Origin: Actinomycetota bacterium
Lineage (GTDB): Bacteria > Actinomycetota > Humimicrobiia > Humimicrobiales > Humimicrobiaceae
DNA: 32,830 bases
Assembly: GCA_028695395.1 (NCBI GenBank)
Contig: JAQVJB010000005.1
Location: forward strand, 1-32,830
Reading direction: 5' to 3'
A model generated the notes under the pieces. That model was not told the DNA's origin and did no database searches. It saw only the letters and a list, made by a program, of their open reading frames with translations. The position numbers were made by a program, and so were the translations under genes. Of the stretch, positions 1-11,778 are shown piece by piece (positions within the stretch are counted from its first letter, which is position 1; each line of letters begins with the position of its first letter).

Positions 1-1196
1 TTGAATTGACAAATTACAGGAATTATTCTTCCATTAAGCTTGGTTTCAGCAACCACCTCATTTTATTTTTAGGCAAAAACGGCGCAGGCAAAACAAACCT
101 GCTGGAATCTATATTTTTTCTTGCCAGCGGTAAATCACACAAAAGTGCGGCAAACATTGATCTTGTCAGGTGGGGTGAGGATTATTCTGTCATAAGAGCG
201 GTTGCGGCTCTGGAGGGAAAGGAAAACCTTATAGAACATCAGATAAATGCAGATGGAAAAATCAAAATGAGGTTTAATAAGATATTTCTAAAAAACAGGC
301 AGGCAGCCTATAAAAAAATGCCACTGGTGATATTCTCCCCTGATGACCTCAGGATAATAAAATCATCTCCGGTTTTCAGAAGAGAATTCATCGACGATAT
401 TTTAAGCAAGATATCTCCTGATTTTTATAATTTAAAGCTTAAATACCAGAAAATACTAACTCAGAGAAATAGCTTGTTAAAGGGCATGGATATAAATCTA
501 AAAAATAATTCCTGCAATGAGACTATGGACATATGGAATGAAAGTCTTGTAAGCAAAGGGACAAAGATGATCATAGAGAGACTGAAACTTCTTGATATCT
601 TAAAAGTTAATTTCTTAAAATATATGAGCTATTTTTTTAAAGATATTGATTTTGATATTTTTTATGTTTTCAGCTGGTCCAGGGCAGATTTAGTTGAAGA
701 AAATAATAATTTTGAAAAGGAAATCTTGCCAAAAGACAAATACCTTAAAGATTCAAAAGGGCTTTCTGGGGGAAATGTGGAGGGAATAGGAAAGAACATA
801 TATGAAATATTTTTAAATAATCTTCTTTTGAAAATGAAAAAAGATATATTGTCAAAAAACACTTCAATAGGACCTCACAGGGACGATATTATAATTACGA
901 TTGGCGGTAAGGATATAAGATATTTTGGTTCTCAGGGACAGCAAAGAATGGCTGCTATCTGTCTTAAGCTTGCCGAACTTGAAACACTTAAGGAAAATAT
1001 CGATAAAAAACCTGTTCTTTTACTTGACGATGTTCTTTCTGAGCTTGATATTGAAAGAAAAGCCATGCTTTTAAAACTTATTAAGGATGATTTCCAGACA
1101 TTTATAACAGCTGCTAATTTTGAGTACATAAAAGATATAAGGCTTGATAAATGTGAAAAATATATTGTTGAAAATAATGATTTTAAATTATTATAA
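1..1196 (+). CDS. recF: DNA replication and repair protein RecF, 5'-truncated by the window edge
   Basis: Walker A (FLGKNGAGKTNLLES), SGGNxxGIG region, GSQGQQRMAAICLKLAEL signature and LLLDDVLSELD Walker B. The frame stays open upstream of the called TTG (…E-L-T-N-Y-R-N-Y), so the true N-terminus lies outside the window. Confidence 0.96.
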   Translation, partial: ELTNYRNYSSIKLGFSNHLILFLGKNGAGKTNLLESIFFLASGKSHKSAANIDLVRWGEDYSVIRAVAALEGKENLIEHQINADGKIKMRFNKIFLKNRQAAYKKMPLVIFSPDDLRIIKSSPVFRREFIDDILSKISPDFYNLKLKYQKILTQRNSLLKGMDINLKNNSCNETMDIWNESLVSKGTKMIIERLKLLDILKVNFLKYMSYFFKDIDFDIFYVFSWSRADLVEENNNFEKEILPKDKYLKDSKGLSGGNVEGIGKNIYEIFLNNLLLKMKKDILSKNTSIGPHRDDIIITIGGKDIRYFGSQGQQRMAAICLKLAELETLKENIDKKPVLLLDDVLSELDIERKAMLLKLIKDDFQTFITAANFEYIKDIRLDKCEKYIVENNDFKLL

Positions 1197-1271
1197 AACT
1201 AAATCAAATATGGTATTATTTTTAAAACTTGCTTATTTAAATGTAACTTCATTTATAAGACAGAGGTAAAT

Positions 1272-2138
1272 ATGCAGATTCACTACTGGATTATTCATAT
1301 CCTGGTAATAGTTTTTCTATTAGGCGGCCTTGTTTTCAAAGCTACAACTATTTTTGAAGGAAATATCACAAAATTCGGAGATAGGAAAATATTATCAAAA
1401 TGGAAAAAATTCTGGCATTATATCGGGCGCTTTTTTAAAAATTTTTTCTCAAAAAAATTCTGGCACCTCATTCTGGGCCTGTTTCTGGACGTAGTTTTCC
1501 ACTTTAAGCTTTTAAGGGAGAATCCTTTAAAATGGTTTATCCATACTTTGATTTTCTGGGGACTTTTCCTTTTATTCATTCTCTCTATACTTTCAGGTAT
1601 CGCTGTTGTGATACTGCCATTATTCGGATATCAGACAGGCATGTTCTGGCTGGCGGACATGCTTGCAGATGCGGACAATAGATGGACAGCTCTTTTAAAT
1701 GATGGACTCAACTTAATAATTACAGCAGGCATAATCCTTGCCTTTATTAAAGGATTTGCACAGAAAAGAAAAATAAAAATGTTTGAAAGTCCCGATATAC
1801 TTCTTATATGTTTTATTGCATTAATACTTATAAGCGGGTGGTTTACCGAAGCTGCAAGATATCTTGCTGAGGAAACACCATACTATATAGCAAAATTCGG
1901 ATTTATCGGTTACTGGCTTTCAATAATATTAAAGCTGATTGTTCCAGGAGCGGCTTCCAGGATATGGGGAGCTGCCCATGAGTGGTTCTGGCATATACAC
2001 GTGATACTTGTATGGCTGTCTTTTCTTTATATACCTTTCAGTAAGCTGTCCCATATTATTTTCAGTTCGATTGCAGGAAGCGTAAACAGTATGGAAAAAA
2101 GACTGCAAATCAATAAATCCCTTAAAGGAGTCCGTTAA
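1272..2138 (+). CDS. NarI/HdrE-like b-type cytochrome membrane subunit
   Basis: Several hydrophobic helices and histidine-bearing helices (HYWIIHILVIVFLLGG; HEWFWHIHVILVWLSFLYIPFSKLSH) typical of the nitrate reductase gamma/HdrE family. Overlaps the next gene by 1 nt (TAATG). Confidence 0.8.
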   Translation: MQIHYWIIHILVIVFLLGGLVFKATTIFEGNITKFGDRKILSKWKKFWHYIGRFFKNFFSKKFWHLILGLFLDVVFHFKLLRENPLKWFIHTLIFWGLFLLFILSILSGIAVVILPLFGYQTGMFWLADMLADADNRWTALLNDGLNLIITAGIILAFIKGFAQKRKIKMFESPDILLICFIALILISGWFTEAARYLAEETPYYIAKFGFIGYWLSIILKLIVPGAASRIWGAAHEWFWHIHVILVWLSFLYIPFSKLSHIIFSSIAGSVNSMEKRLQINKSLKGVR

Positions 2139-3415
2139 TGCAAAAAGTTAAAAATAAATTAGATACTAAAAAATTTACAATAGGAGAGCTTCTTGACATC
2201 GAAGGCTGTACGAGATGCGGTAACTGTACTCCTTTGTGCTGCGCTTATGAAGGAAGCGGAGATATTGAAGTGTCTCCTGCAAAAAAAATCTCGGTGCTGA
2301 AAAAAAGACTGGATTACAAGCACAGCCTGCTTGGGAAAATGTTCGGAAGCCGGGAATTATCTGAAAAGGAATTGAAAGAACTGGAAAAGGCTGCTTTTCA
2401 ATGTACCCTTTGTTCAAGATGCGAGCTTGAATGTCCTGTCAATATAGGCTTAAAAGATGTATGGCTTTCATTAAGGGAGGCGCTGGTCAGTGAAGGGCGT
2501 TATCCGCAATCTATTGCTGAATTAAAAAATACCTTAAAAAAAGGTAAGAACATATCCTTTGAAACTAATAAATCAAGGGCAGACTGGATAAAACAAATAC
2601 CAGATATTCCTGAAGACAGGCTTTTAAAGAAAACGGCTGAAGTAATATATTTTGCTGGTTGTGTACCATCATTTTCTCCGGAAGTTTTTCAAATACCCAA
2701 GGCATTGCTCAAACTTTTTCAGAAAGCAGATATAGACTTTGCCATTATGGGTGAAGATGAATGGTGCTGCGGCTTTCCTTTGCTTGCAGCAGGTTTTAAA
2801 GAAGATGCAATGGAATTTGCAGAACATAATATCAAAAGCGTTAATGAGCGAAATGCAAAATATCTAATAACAGGCTGTCCTACATGCTTCCATATGTGGG
2901 AACGCATATATCCTGAAATAGCACATGGGATAATGAACTTGTACACTTATCCGAAACCTATCCTGTCAGAAAAAATGAATTTTACTGTTCTGCATGAAGT
3001 CCAGTTTTTATCTGAGCTTATAAAGGAAAAAAGATTCGTTCTAAAACCTTTAAATAAAAAAATTACTTATCATGATCCCTGCGATCTTGGACGCAGTTCA
3101 GGAATTTATGATGAACCTAGAAGCATTATAAAAGCAATCCCTGAAATTAAATTTGTTGAACTTAAAAATTCAAGGGAAAACGCTAAATGCTGCGGTGGCG
3201 GGGGGAATCTTGAAGCCGTAAGTCCGAAGCTGTATGATAGTATTGCAGAGTTAAAAGCGCAGGAAATAATAGAAAGCGGAGCGGATATAGTCGTTACTTC
3301 ATGCCCGCAGTGCGTAAAAACAATAGCGGAAGCTTTAAATAAAAAGAGGTCAGTCATAAAAGCCATGGATATTTCAGAATTATTACTTGCAAGCATCGAA
3401 GGTTCTGAAGTGTGA
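2138..3415 (+). CDS. HdrD-like Fe-S oxidoreductase: two 4Fe-4S motifs plus two CCG domains
   Basis: CTRCGNCTPLC and CTLCSRCELECP ferredoxin motifs. CCG-type cysteine clusters FAGC…EWCCGFPLLAAG…GCPTC and DPCDLGR…AKCCGGGGN…SCPQC. Confidence 0.87.
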   Translation: MQKVKNKLDTKKFTIGELLDIEGCTRCGNCTPLCCAYEGSGDIEVSPAKKISVLKKRLDYKHSLLGKMFGSRELSEKELKELEKAAFQCTLCSRCELECPVNIGLKDVWLSLREALVSEGRYPQSIAELKNTLKKGKNISFETNKSRADWIKQIPDIPEDRLLKKTAEVIYFAGCVPSFSPEVFQIPKALLKLFQKADIDFAIMGEDEWCCGFPLLAAGFKEDAMEFAEHNIKSVNERNAKYLITGCPTCFHMWERIYPEIAHGIMNLYTYPKPILSEKMNFTVLHEVQFLSELIKEKRFVLKPLNKKITYHDPCDLGRSSGIYDEPRSIIKAIPEIKFVELKNSRENAKCCGGGGNLEAVSPKLYDSIAELKAQEIIESGADIVVTSCPQCVKTIAEALNKKRSVIKAMDISELLLASIEGSEV

Positions 3416-3711
3416 TGTTTAAACCCGACAATATTGCTAATGTGCTTGAAACATATATTCAGGATAAAGATTTAGCAAAGAAAATCAATCACCATAAACT
3501 CTTTAACTGCTGGACAGTCATAGTAGGCAGCGATATATCCCAACATGCAAGACCAAAAATGCTACGCAATAAAGTTCTTTATATATCGACATCAAATCCT
3601 ATCTGGTCAACGGAGCTTGGTATGATGTCCCAGGAAATAATCGGGAAGATCAATACTTATCTGAATGACGAAGTAGTTAAAGAGCTTAGGATAAAGCCGG
3701 ATTTAAAATAA
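3412..3711 (+). CDS. DciA-like / DUF721 protein
   Basis: About 99 aa with DUF721-like sequence (LFNCWTVIVGSDISQHARPKMLRNKVLYISTSNPIWSTELGMMSQEIIGKIN). Located before gyrB as expected. Start is GTG 3412 or ATG 3415, overlapping the upstream stop. Confidence 0.83.
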   Translation: MMFKPDNIANVLETYIQDKDLAKKINHHKLFNCWTVIVGSDISQHARPKMLRNKVLYISTSNPIWSTELGMMSQEIIGKINTYLNDEVVKELRIKPDLK

Positions 3712-3744
3712 AAAACTTGAATAATTACTCAATATTAAGTTTTT
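3712..3744 (+). terminator. Weak hairpin after dciA, possible terminator
   Basis: AAAACTT-(G)-AATA … TATTAAGTTTT stem with a one-base bulge, ending in a T-run. AT-only stem, so weak. Confidence 0.35.
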
Positions 3745-3804
3745 AAATTTATTTAAACTTTTTTTAAAACTTGCTCTAAATTAAGTGAATTTTAAGCTTA
3801 AATC

Positions 3805-3813
3805 TGTTATAAT
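3805..3813 (+). promoter_or_regulatory. Candidate extended -10 promoter for gyrB
   Basis: TGTTATAAT (TGn-TATAAT) in the AT-rich gap before gyrB. No good -35. Confidence 0.4.
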
Positions 3814-3947
3814 AATTGTAAATTAATTATTTTTTTAATTATTAAGATTTGGTTAAAATCAAATTATTTTTTATCGGGGTAATAAGTTTAATACTTTTTG
3901 CGGGCAGTCAAGCTTGTTACCTTTTTATTTTGTAAAAAGGCGGGTGA

Positions 3948-5858
<1,911 letters not shown>

Positions 5859-5882
5859 AATTAATTATAAAAGGGTAACCAT

Positions 5883-8318
5883 ATGGTTTATGAGATAAGA
5901 GGAAAGATTAAAAATATAGGCATAGAAGCAGAAATGCAGGACAGTTATCTAAGTTATGCCATGAGTGTTATTGTCGGGCGTGCTCTTCCCGATATAAAGG
6001 ACGGGCTGAAACCGGTTCACAGAAGAATATTATATGCGATGCTTGACATGGGCATGAAGCATAATACTCCTTTTAAGAAAAGCGCAAGAATCGTCGGTGA
6101 AGTTCTGGGCAAATATCATCCTCATGGTGATACTGCCGTATATGATTCGATGGTAAGAATGGCACAGGATTTCTCATTCAGATATCCTCTGGTAGAGGGG
6201 CATGGAAACTTTGGTTCGGTTGATGGCGATAGTGCTGCAGCTATGAGGTATACGGAAGCCAGACTTTCTGAATTTGCTGAAGAAATGCTTGCCGACCTAG
6301 ATAAAGAAACGGTAGATTTTGTCGATAACTTTGATGGTTCTCTAAAAGAGCCTCTTATTCTTCCGGCTAAGATACCCAATCTTCTTGTCAATGGTTCCAG
6401 CGGAATAGCAGTAGGAATGGCAACCAATATACCACCTCACAATCTAGGTGAAGTAATTGATGGAGTCATTGCTTATATCGACAATAATGAAATAAGCATC
6501 AATGACCTTATGAAGCATATCAAGGGACCTGATTTCCCTACAGGCGGAACTGTCATGGGAATGAAGGGGATAGTAGATGCTTATAACACCGGAAGAGGAA
6601 TAATTACTGTAAGAGGAAGAGTCCATATTGAACAAACAAAAAAAGGGAAGCAGCAGATAATCATTAGCGAAATACCCTATCAGGTAAATAAATCGAGCCT
6701 TGTTGAAAAAATCGCTAATTCCGTAAAGGAAAAAAAGATAGAAGGAATAAGTGATTTAAGGGATGAATCTGACAGAAGCGGCATGAGGATAGTGGTCGAT
6801 GTAAAAAGAGAAGCTGATCCTAATATAGTTGCAAACCTGCTCTTTAAACATACTCAGCTTGAAAGCACTTTCGGGATAATTCTTCTGGCTCTTGTAAATA
6901 ATGTGCCAAGAACGCTAAACCTTAAAGAAATAATACATGAGTATGTAAAACACAGATTTGATGTTGTTGTAAAAAGAATAAAATTTGAACTAAGAAAAGC
7001 TGAAGAAAGAGCACATATACTTGAAGGGCTTTTAATAGCTATTGATAATCTTGATGAAGTCATCAAGCTTATAAGGGCATCAAAGGATGTTCCGACTGCC
7101 AAAGCAGGACTTATAAAGAAATTCAAACTTACCGATATCCAGGCCCAGGCTATACTGGATATGAGGCTGCAAAGACTTACTGCGCTTGAGAGAGAAAAAG
7201 TCAAAGCTGAATACAAGGAACTTATGGATAAAATCAAGAGCCTGAAGGAGATTTTAAATGATGACAATCTTGTGTATGGAATAATAAAAGACGAGCTAAA
7301 AGGTATTAAGAAAAAATATTCCGATGAAAGAAGAACGGAAATAACTACGCAAAGCGCAGACTGGAATATCGAAGACCTTATTGCCGAAGAAGAAAATGTT
7401 ATTTCAATCACACATAGCGGATATATTAAAAGGCTGCCTGTCACAACTTACAGGAAACAGAACAGGGGAGGCAGAGGAGTAACCGGGATGAACCTTAAGG
7501 AAGAGGATTTCGTAGAACACCTCTTTATATCCTCAACACATAATTTTATAATGTTTTTCTCCAATTTTGGCAAGGTATACAAATTAAAGGTCCATGAAAT
7601 ACCGGAAGGCAGCAAAATCTCAAAAGGCAAGGCAATAGTAAATATCCTTCCATTTAAGCAAGGCGAAAGCGTAAGAGCTGTAATCGCTGTCAAGGAATTC
7701 AGTGAAAATGAATATATTATAATGGCAACCAAAAAAGGTTTTGTTAAAAAGACATCTCTTTATGAATACAGGTCTTCGAGGAAAGATGGAATCGCCGCGA
7801 TAATCCTGAAGGAAAAAGACGAACTTATAGGCGTTGACAGGACAAGCGGCAAGGATGATATTATCCTGATAACCAAGAACGGACAGGGAATCAGGTTTTC
7901 CGAGAAGGACTGCAGGCCTATGGGCAGAACAACCCAGGGCGTAATAGGAATGAGGCTGGAAAAAGGCGATGAGGTCCTTTCAATGGTTGTTGTAAAAGAC
8001 TTGAGCAGCGATCTATTCATACTTACAGACAATGGGTTTGGAAAGAGGACAGTTGTTACGGAATTTTCCAGGATTCACAGAGGCGGAAAAGGCGTAAGAG
8101 CGATAATTGTTACTGAGAAAAAAGGAAAAATCGCAGGTGCAGGTATTTTAAGGGAGGATTATGATGTAATAATCATGTCCCAGAAAGGCATTATAATAAG
8201 GACACCTGCAAAATCAATATCCAGGTTCGGAAGGACAAGCCAGGGAGTAAAGATAATGAATCTAGAACAGGGAGACAAGGTAGCATCAACTGCTTTTACA
8301 GCGCCGGAGGAATCATAG
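5883..8318 (+). CDS. gyrA: DNA gyrase subunit A
   Basis: [75 protein letters not shown] active-site tyrosine region; C-terminal pinwheel blades. Confidence 0.99.
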   Translation: MVYEIRGKIKNIGIEAEMQDSYLSYAMSVIVGRALPDIKDGLKPVHRRILYAMLDMGMKHNTPFKKSARIVGEVLGKYHPHGDTAVYDSMVRMAQDFSFRYPLVEGHGNFGSVDGDSAAAMRYTEARLSEFAEEMLADLDKETVDFVDNFDGSLKEPLILPAKIPNLLVNGSSGIAVGMATNIPPHNLGEVIDGVIAYIDNNEISINDLMKHIKGPDFPTGGTVMGMKGIVDAYNTGRGIITVRGRVHIEQTKKGKQQIIISEIPYQVNKSSLVEKIANSVKEKKIEGISDLRDESDRSGMRIVVDVKREADPNIVANLLFKHTQLESTFGIILLALVNNVPRTLNLKEIIHEYVKHRFDVVVKRIKFELRKAEERAHILEGLLIAIDNLDEVIKLIRASKDVPTAKAGLIKKFKLTDIQAQAILDMRLQRLTALEREKVKAEYKELMDKIKSLKEILNDDNLVYGIIKDELKGIKKKYSDERRTEITTQSADWNIEDLIAEEENVISITHSGYIKRLPVTTYRKQNRGGRGVTGMNLKEEDFVEHLFISSTHNFIMFFSNFGKVYKLKVHEIPEGSKISKGKAIVNILPFKQGESVRAVIAVKEFSENEYIIMATKKGFVKKTSLYEYRSSRKDGIAAIILKEKDELIGVDRTSGKDDIILITKNGQGIRFSEKDCRPMGRTTQGVIGMRLEKGDEVLSMVVVKDLSSDLFILTDNGFGKRTVVTEFSRIHRGGKGVRAIIVTEKKGKIAGAGILREDYDVIIMSQKGIIIRTPAKSISRFGRTSQGVKIMNLEQGDKVASTAFTAPEES

Positions 8319-8434
8319 TATCAATATTGTAATTTATTGTTTTAATTGAACTTATTAGATAATATAATTAAACTATTGTTTCCAATTAATTATTTTTTAT
8401 CAATATTGGTAACATTATTACTAGGAGGGAAATT

Positions 8435-8821
8435 ATGGCAGATCAAAAAGTAGTAGATGCTGATTTTAACAAAAAAAGTTCGACTGGTCTTGAGCCAAAA
8501 ATTGCTTGCTTAATTGCTTACATTTTTAGCTGGCTGGGAGGTCTTATAATTTATCTTCTTGAAAAAGAAAATAAATTTGTCAAGTTTCATGCATTTCAGG
8601 CTTTGCTTATAGGAATTCTGGAAGTGCTTTGCATTATTGTTATATCAGTTATTCTCGGTCTCATCCCTTACATAGGATGGTTCTTCTTCTCATGGCTTGG
8701 TTATGTAGCTGCCGGTGTTTGCTGGATATTTGCAATTATTGCACTTGTAAAAGCATTTAATGGTGAAAGATATTACATACCATTCTTGAGAGGACTTATG
8801 AATAAATTTTATAAAGAATAA
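8435..8821 (+). CDS. DUF4870 / Tic20-like small membrane protein
   Basis: KIACLIAYIFSWLGGLIIYLLEKENKFVKFHAFQALLIGI pattern. Strong Shine-Dalgarno (AGGAGGG) before ATG. Confidence 0.75.
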   Translation: MADQKVVDADFNKKSSTGLEPKIACLIAYIFSWLGGLIIYLLEKENKFVKFHAFQALLIGILEVLCIIVISVILGLIPYIGWFFFSWLGYVAAGVCWIFAIIALVKAFNGERYYIPFLRGLMNKFYKE

Positions 8822-8856
8822 TTTGTTTTTTATTCTCTATTCTTCTTAATATTTTT

Positions 8857-8908
8857 AATAGACTTACTGCAAAAGGATATCTTTCCTATTTCAGTAAGTC
8901 TATTTTTT
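8857..8908 (+). terminator. Rho-independent terminator
   Basis: Perfect 13-bp stem AATAGACTTACTG (8857-8869) / CAGTAAGTCTATT (8892-8904) followed by a T-run. Confidence 0.8.
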
Positions 8909-8930
8909 AATAATATAAGGAGGGGATGTT

Positions 8931-9380
8931 ATGGCAAAAATAAATATCACCAGAAAAGTAGTTAGAAGCATCAGCGAGTGGTCTGTTTTTAAAATTACAA
9001 TAATCGCTTATCTTATATTTTTTGCATTAGGAGTAATAGTATTTGCAATATTTTCTCTTTTAACATGGATGGGGCTGGAGATTTCAGGACTGAGTTTTGC
9101 AAGCGCAGTTGAAAATATGGGACTTGCTTCCACTATGCAGTCTTTCGGTGTCGACATAACTGACATGAACCTCTTTGCAGGCGGAATGGGAGTTATAGGA
9201 ATAATTATCTTTGTTGTAGTAGGACTTTTATTCTCAGTAGTTTATGCAGCTATAGCTACTTTCTTTACATGGATTTTTAATGTGATATTGAAAATAAGTG
9301 GAGGCATTGAACTAAGATTCATTGATAGAAATGCTTCTACTGCTGAAAAGAAAGTTTCAAAGCCCGTACAATCTGATTGA
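8931..9380 (+). CDS. DUF3566-like transmembrane protein
   Basis: Small two-helix membrane protein (RKVVRSISEWSVFKITIIAYLIFFALGVIVFAIF…) downstream of gyrA and before tRNA-Ile, the usual setting of actinobacterial DUF3566 genes. Confidence 0.72.
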   Translation: MAKINITRKVVRSISEWSVFKITIIAYLIFFALGVIVFAIFSLLTWMGLEISGLSFASAVENMGLASTMQSFGVDITDMNLFAGGMGVIGIIIFVVVGLLFSVVYAAIATFFTWIFNVILKISGGIELRFIDRNASTAEKKVSKPVQSD

Positions 9381-9429
9381 CAAATAACCCTAATATTGAT
9401 ATTTTATCGCTTGCGGTTTTTTTTGCTTA

Positions 9430-9506
9430 GGGCGTATAGCTCAGATGGTTAGAGCGCGTCCCTGATAAGGACGAGGCCTCTGGTTCGAGTCCAGATACGC
9501 CCACCA
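9430..9506 (+). tRNA. tRNA-Ile (anticodon GAT), CCA encoded
   Basis: Acceptor GGGCGTA/TACGCCC, anticodon stem CGTCC/GGACG with loop CTGATAA, T-arm TCTGG-TTCGAGT-CCAGA, terminal ACCA. Confidence 0.97.
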
Positions 9507-9650
9507 CTAGGTAAAAGCTGACTGTATTCAGATAATTATCCGGACACTGAACAATAATCTTATTCAATCAGTAAAATTGATATAGTCTGATATTTGATTA
9601 AAAACATTATTAATTCAAGAATCCAGTTTATTTTTATAAGGAAGGTTCAT

Positions 9651-10553
9651 ATGGCTAAAAGAAAAGTAATCAATATTAATGAAGAACTTTGCAATGGGTG
9701 CGGGAATTGCATCCCTAATTGTCCTGAGGGCGCTCTCCAGATAATCGATGGCAAGGCAAGACTTGTAAGTGATTTATTCTGTGACGGCCTGGGCGCGTGC
9801 ATAGGCGAATGTCCTGTTGGAGCGATAACTACTGAAGAAAGAGAAGCTCTGCCATATGATGAGAAAAAAGTAATGGAAAACATTGTTAAGCAAGGCGAAA
9901 ATGTAATTAAAGCTCATCTGAAACATTTAAAAGACCATAATGAAAAAGAATATCTTAAACAAGCCTTTGATTATCTAAAGGTAAACGGCATAGAGATTCC
10001 CGATGATTTCAAGGATGGCAGAATCCTGGAGGAAGAAACAGAGAAGGATGAAAATACCGGCTGTGCTTCTTCAGGTGTGTGCCCAGGTTCACAAATATCA
10101 GATTTTACTAACAAGGAAAAGTCCCACAAGGTGGAACCGGGAATATGGAAAAAAGCTTTTGATGAAAATCCTGAAAATGAAATTAGAAAAACACAGTTAA
10201 ATCATTGGCCCATACAAATAAAACTTGTTCCTCCCAATGCACCCTTTCTGCAAAATTCAAGTCTTCTGATTGCTGCTGATTGCGTGCCGTTTACACATCC
10301 GGATTTTCATGAAAAATTTCTAAAGGGGAAAGTATTACTGATAGGATGCCCGAAGTTTGATGATGCTCAATTTTATCTGCAGCGAATTAGTGATATAGTA
10401 AGTAATAATGATATAAAGTCCATAACTGTAGTATATATGGAAGTGCCTTGCTGTTTTGGGCTTATTTCGATTGCACAGGAAGCCATAAAAAGGTCCGGAA
10501 AGATTATCCCATTTGTAGCCGTGAAGATAAGCATAAAAGGAGAGATTATTTAA
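9651..10553 (+). CDS. 4Fe-4S dicluster ferredoxin-domain protein
   Basis: CNGCGNCIPNCPEGAL and CDGLGACIGECPVGAI motifs. ATG 9651 has a good SD (AAGGAAGG), so it is preferred to the TTG at 9594. Confidence 0.82.
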   Translation: MAKRKVININEELCNGCGNCIPNCPEGALQIIDGKARLVSDLFCDGLGACIGECPVGAITTEEREALPYDEKKVMENIVKQGENVIKAHLKHLKDHNEKEYLKQAFDYLKVNGIEIPDDFKDGRILEEETEKDENTGCASSGVCPGSQISDFTNKEKSHKVEPGIWKKAFDENPENEIRKTQLNHWPIQIKLVPPNAPFLQNSSLLIAADCVPFTHPDFHEKFLKGKVLLIGCPKFDDAQFYLQRISDIVSNNDIKSITVVYMEVPCCFGLISIAQEAIKRSGKIIPFVAVKISIKGEII

Positions 10554-10628
10554 ATAGTTTTTCTTTAAGATTTTTATTAAAGAAATGAAGCATTTTTTAT
10601 AATTCTTAATTACCAAGGAGAAAGTAAA

Positions 10629-11708
10629 ATGAAAATATTCGGTAATGATTTTAACAGGGAAGAAATAAAAAAAAGAACCGGTGATATTACTCAATTAGGT
10701 GGATTAAGATTTTTTGAGTTTTCTGACGGCATGGCAAAAGGAGTCAGTGCAGCAAATTTAAAGAGTATTGATGGCGGAATCGACATGACTGTAGTTGCTG
10801 GCAGGGCAATGGATATTTCATCTTTTTCATACAAAGGCATACCTTTGGTATGGCGTTCATGCACCGGTGAGACCAATCCTTCTTTTTATGAATCAAAGAA
10901 TGATGAGTGGCTCCGGTCTTTTTTTGGAGGGTTATTGACCACATGCGGCCTTACATATTTTGGAGATCCGAATAAAGACGGTTCGGAAGAGCTGGGACTT
11001 CATGGAAGAATCTCTAATATTGCAGCGCAGGAAGTTTCTTCCAAATCATATTGGGAAGATGATGAATACATAATGGAAATAAGCGGTAAGATACGGCAGG
11101 TAAAAGCACTTGCAGAAAAACTTGAAGTCAGCAGGTGCATTAAATTATTTTCATCTGCATCTATTGTAAGCATTGAGGACTCCATTGAAAATTTCGGTTT
11201 TAACCAAATGCCTTTAATGGTCTTATATCATATGAATTTTGGATGGCCTCTTCTTGATGATAAAGCAGAACTTTATATTGGGAAAGGTGAAATAAACCCG
11301 CTTAATGACGATGCAAAGAAAAATATTAAAATGTTTGATAATTTTATCAAACCGGTAAGCGGTTTTAATCCTGAAGTTTTTGCACACGATATAAAGCCTG
11401 ACAGCGAAGGATATTGTTATGCGGCGCTAGTGAACAGAAATCTTGATATGGGTAACGGCATAGGAGTCGGATTAAAATTTGCAAAAGAAAATCTTCCTTA
11501 TCTGATCGAATGGAAGAATTTTAATCTAGGGGATTATGTGCTTGGCCTTGAACCTGGAAATGCTTTTGTCTCAGGAAGGAATATAGAAAGGGAAGCTGGC
11601 AGAATGAAAGAAATCAATCCTGGAGAAAAGAAAAAAATGAAAATTGAAATCAAGATTTTAAGCGGCCATAATGAGATAGATGATTATATAAAAAATCACA
11701 TAAAATAA
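10629..11708 (+). CDS. DUF4432 family, aldose-1-epimerase-like protein
   Basis: GRAMDISSFSYKGIPLVWRS…FFGGLLTTCGLTYFG…LHGRISNIAA…MVLYHMNFGWPLL…EWKNFNLGDYVLGLEPGNAFVSGR pattern. SD AAGGAG. Confidence 0.82.
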   Translation: MKIFGNDFNREEIKKRTGDITQLGGLRFFEFSDGMAKGVSAANLKSIDGGIDMTVVAGRAMDISSFSYKGIPLVWRSCTGETNPSFYESKNDEWLRSFFGGLLTTCGLTYFGDPNKDGSEELGLHGRISNIAAQEVSSKSYWEDDEYIMEISGKIRQVKALAEKLEVSRCIKLFSSASIVSIEDSIENFGFNQMPLMVLYHMNFGWPLLDDKAELYIGKGEINPLNDDAKKNIKMFDNFIKPVSGFNPEVFAHDIKPDSEGYCYAALVNRNLDMGNGIGVGLKFAKENLPYLIEWKNFNLGDYVLGLEPGNAFVSGRNIEREAGRMKEINPGEKKKMKIEIKILSGHNEIDDYIKNHIK

Positions 11709-11778
11709 TTTATTTTTACATAATAATGTTTCTTTATTTTTTTTAGAAATTGTGTTATTCTACAATACCGTTAATCGT

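Noticed and set aside
3745-3900. AT-rich tract before gyrB as a possible replication origin
   Set aside because: No DnaA box (TTATNCACA-like) cluster seen. Intergenic DNA here is generally AT-rich, and the recF end suggests dnaA/dnaN and any origin lie upstream of the window.
6120-6220. Thr in the GyrA QRDR ([11 protein letters not shown]) as a quinolone-resistance mutation
   Set aside because: Threonine at this position is natural in several bacterial groups, so no resistance claim can be made from sequence alone.
6854-7444. 196-aa minus-strand ORF opposite gyrA, and similar antisense ORFs over recF, hdrD-like, gyrB, lpdA and others
   Set aside because: Serine/leucine/isoleucine-rich shadow translations of strongly coding sense genes, without plausible domains or ribosome sites. 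Treated as spurious.
9390-9428. Terminator-like CGCTTGCGGTTTTTTTT before tRNA-Ile
   Set aside because: The T-run is good but the possible stem is only about four base pairs including a G-U, so it is not called.
9594-9650. N-terminal extension of the ferredoxin-domain ORF from TTG 9594
   Set aside because: The internal ATG at 9651 has a strong SD and gives a homolog-like N-terminus (MAKRKVININEELCNGCG).
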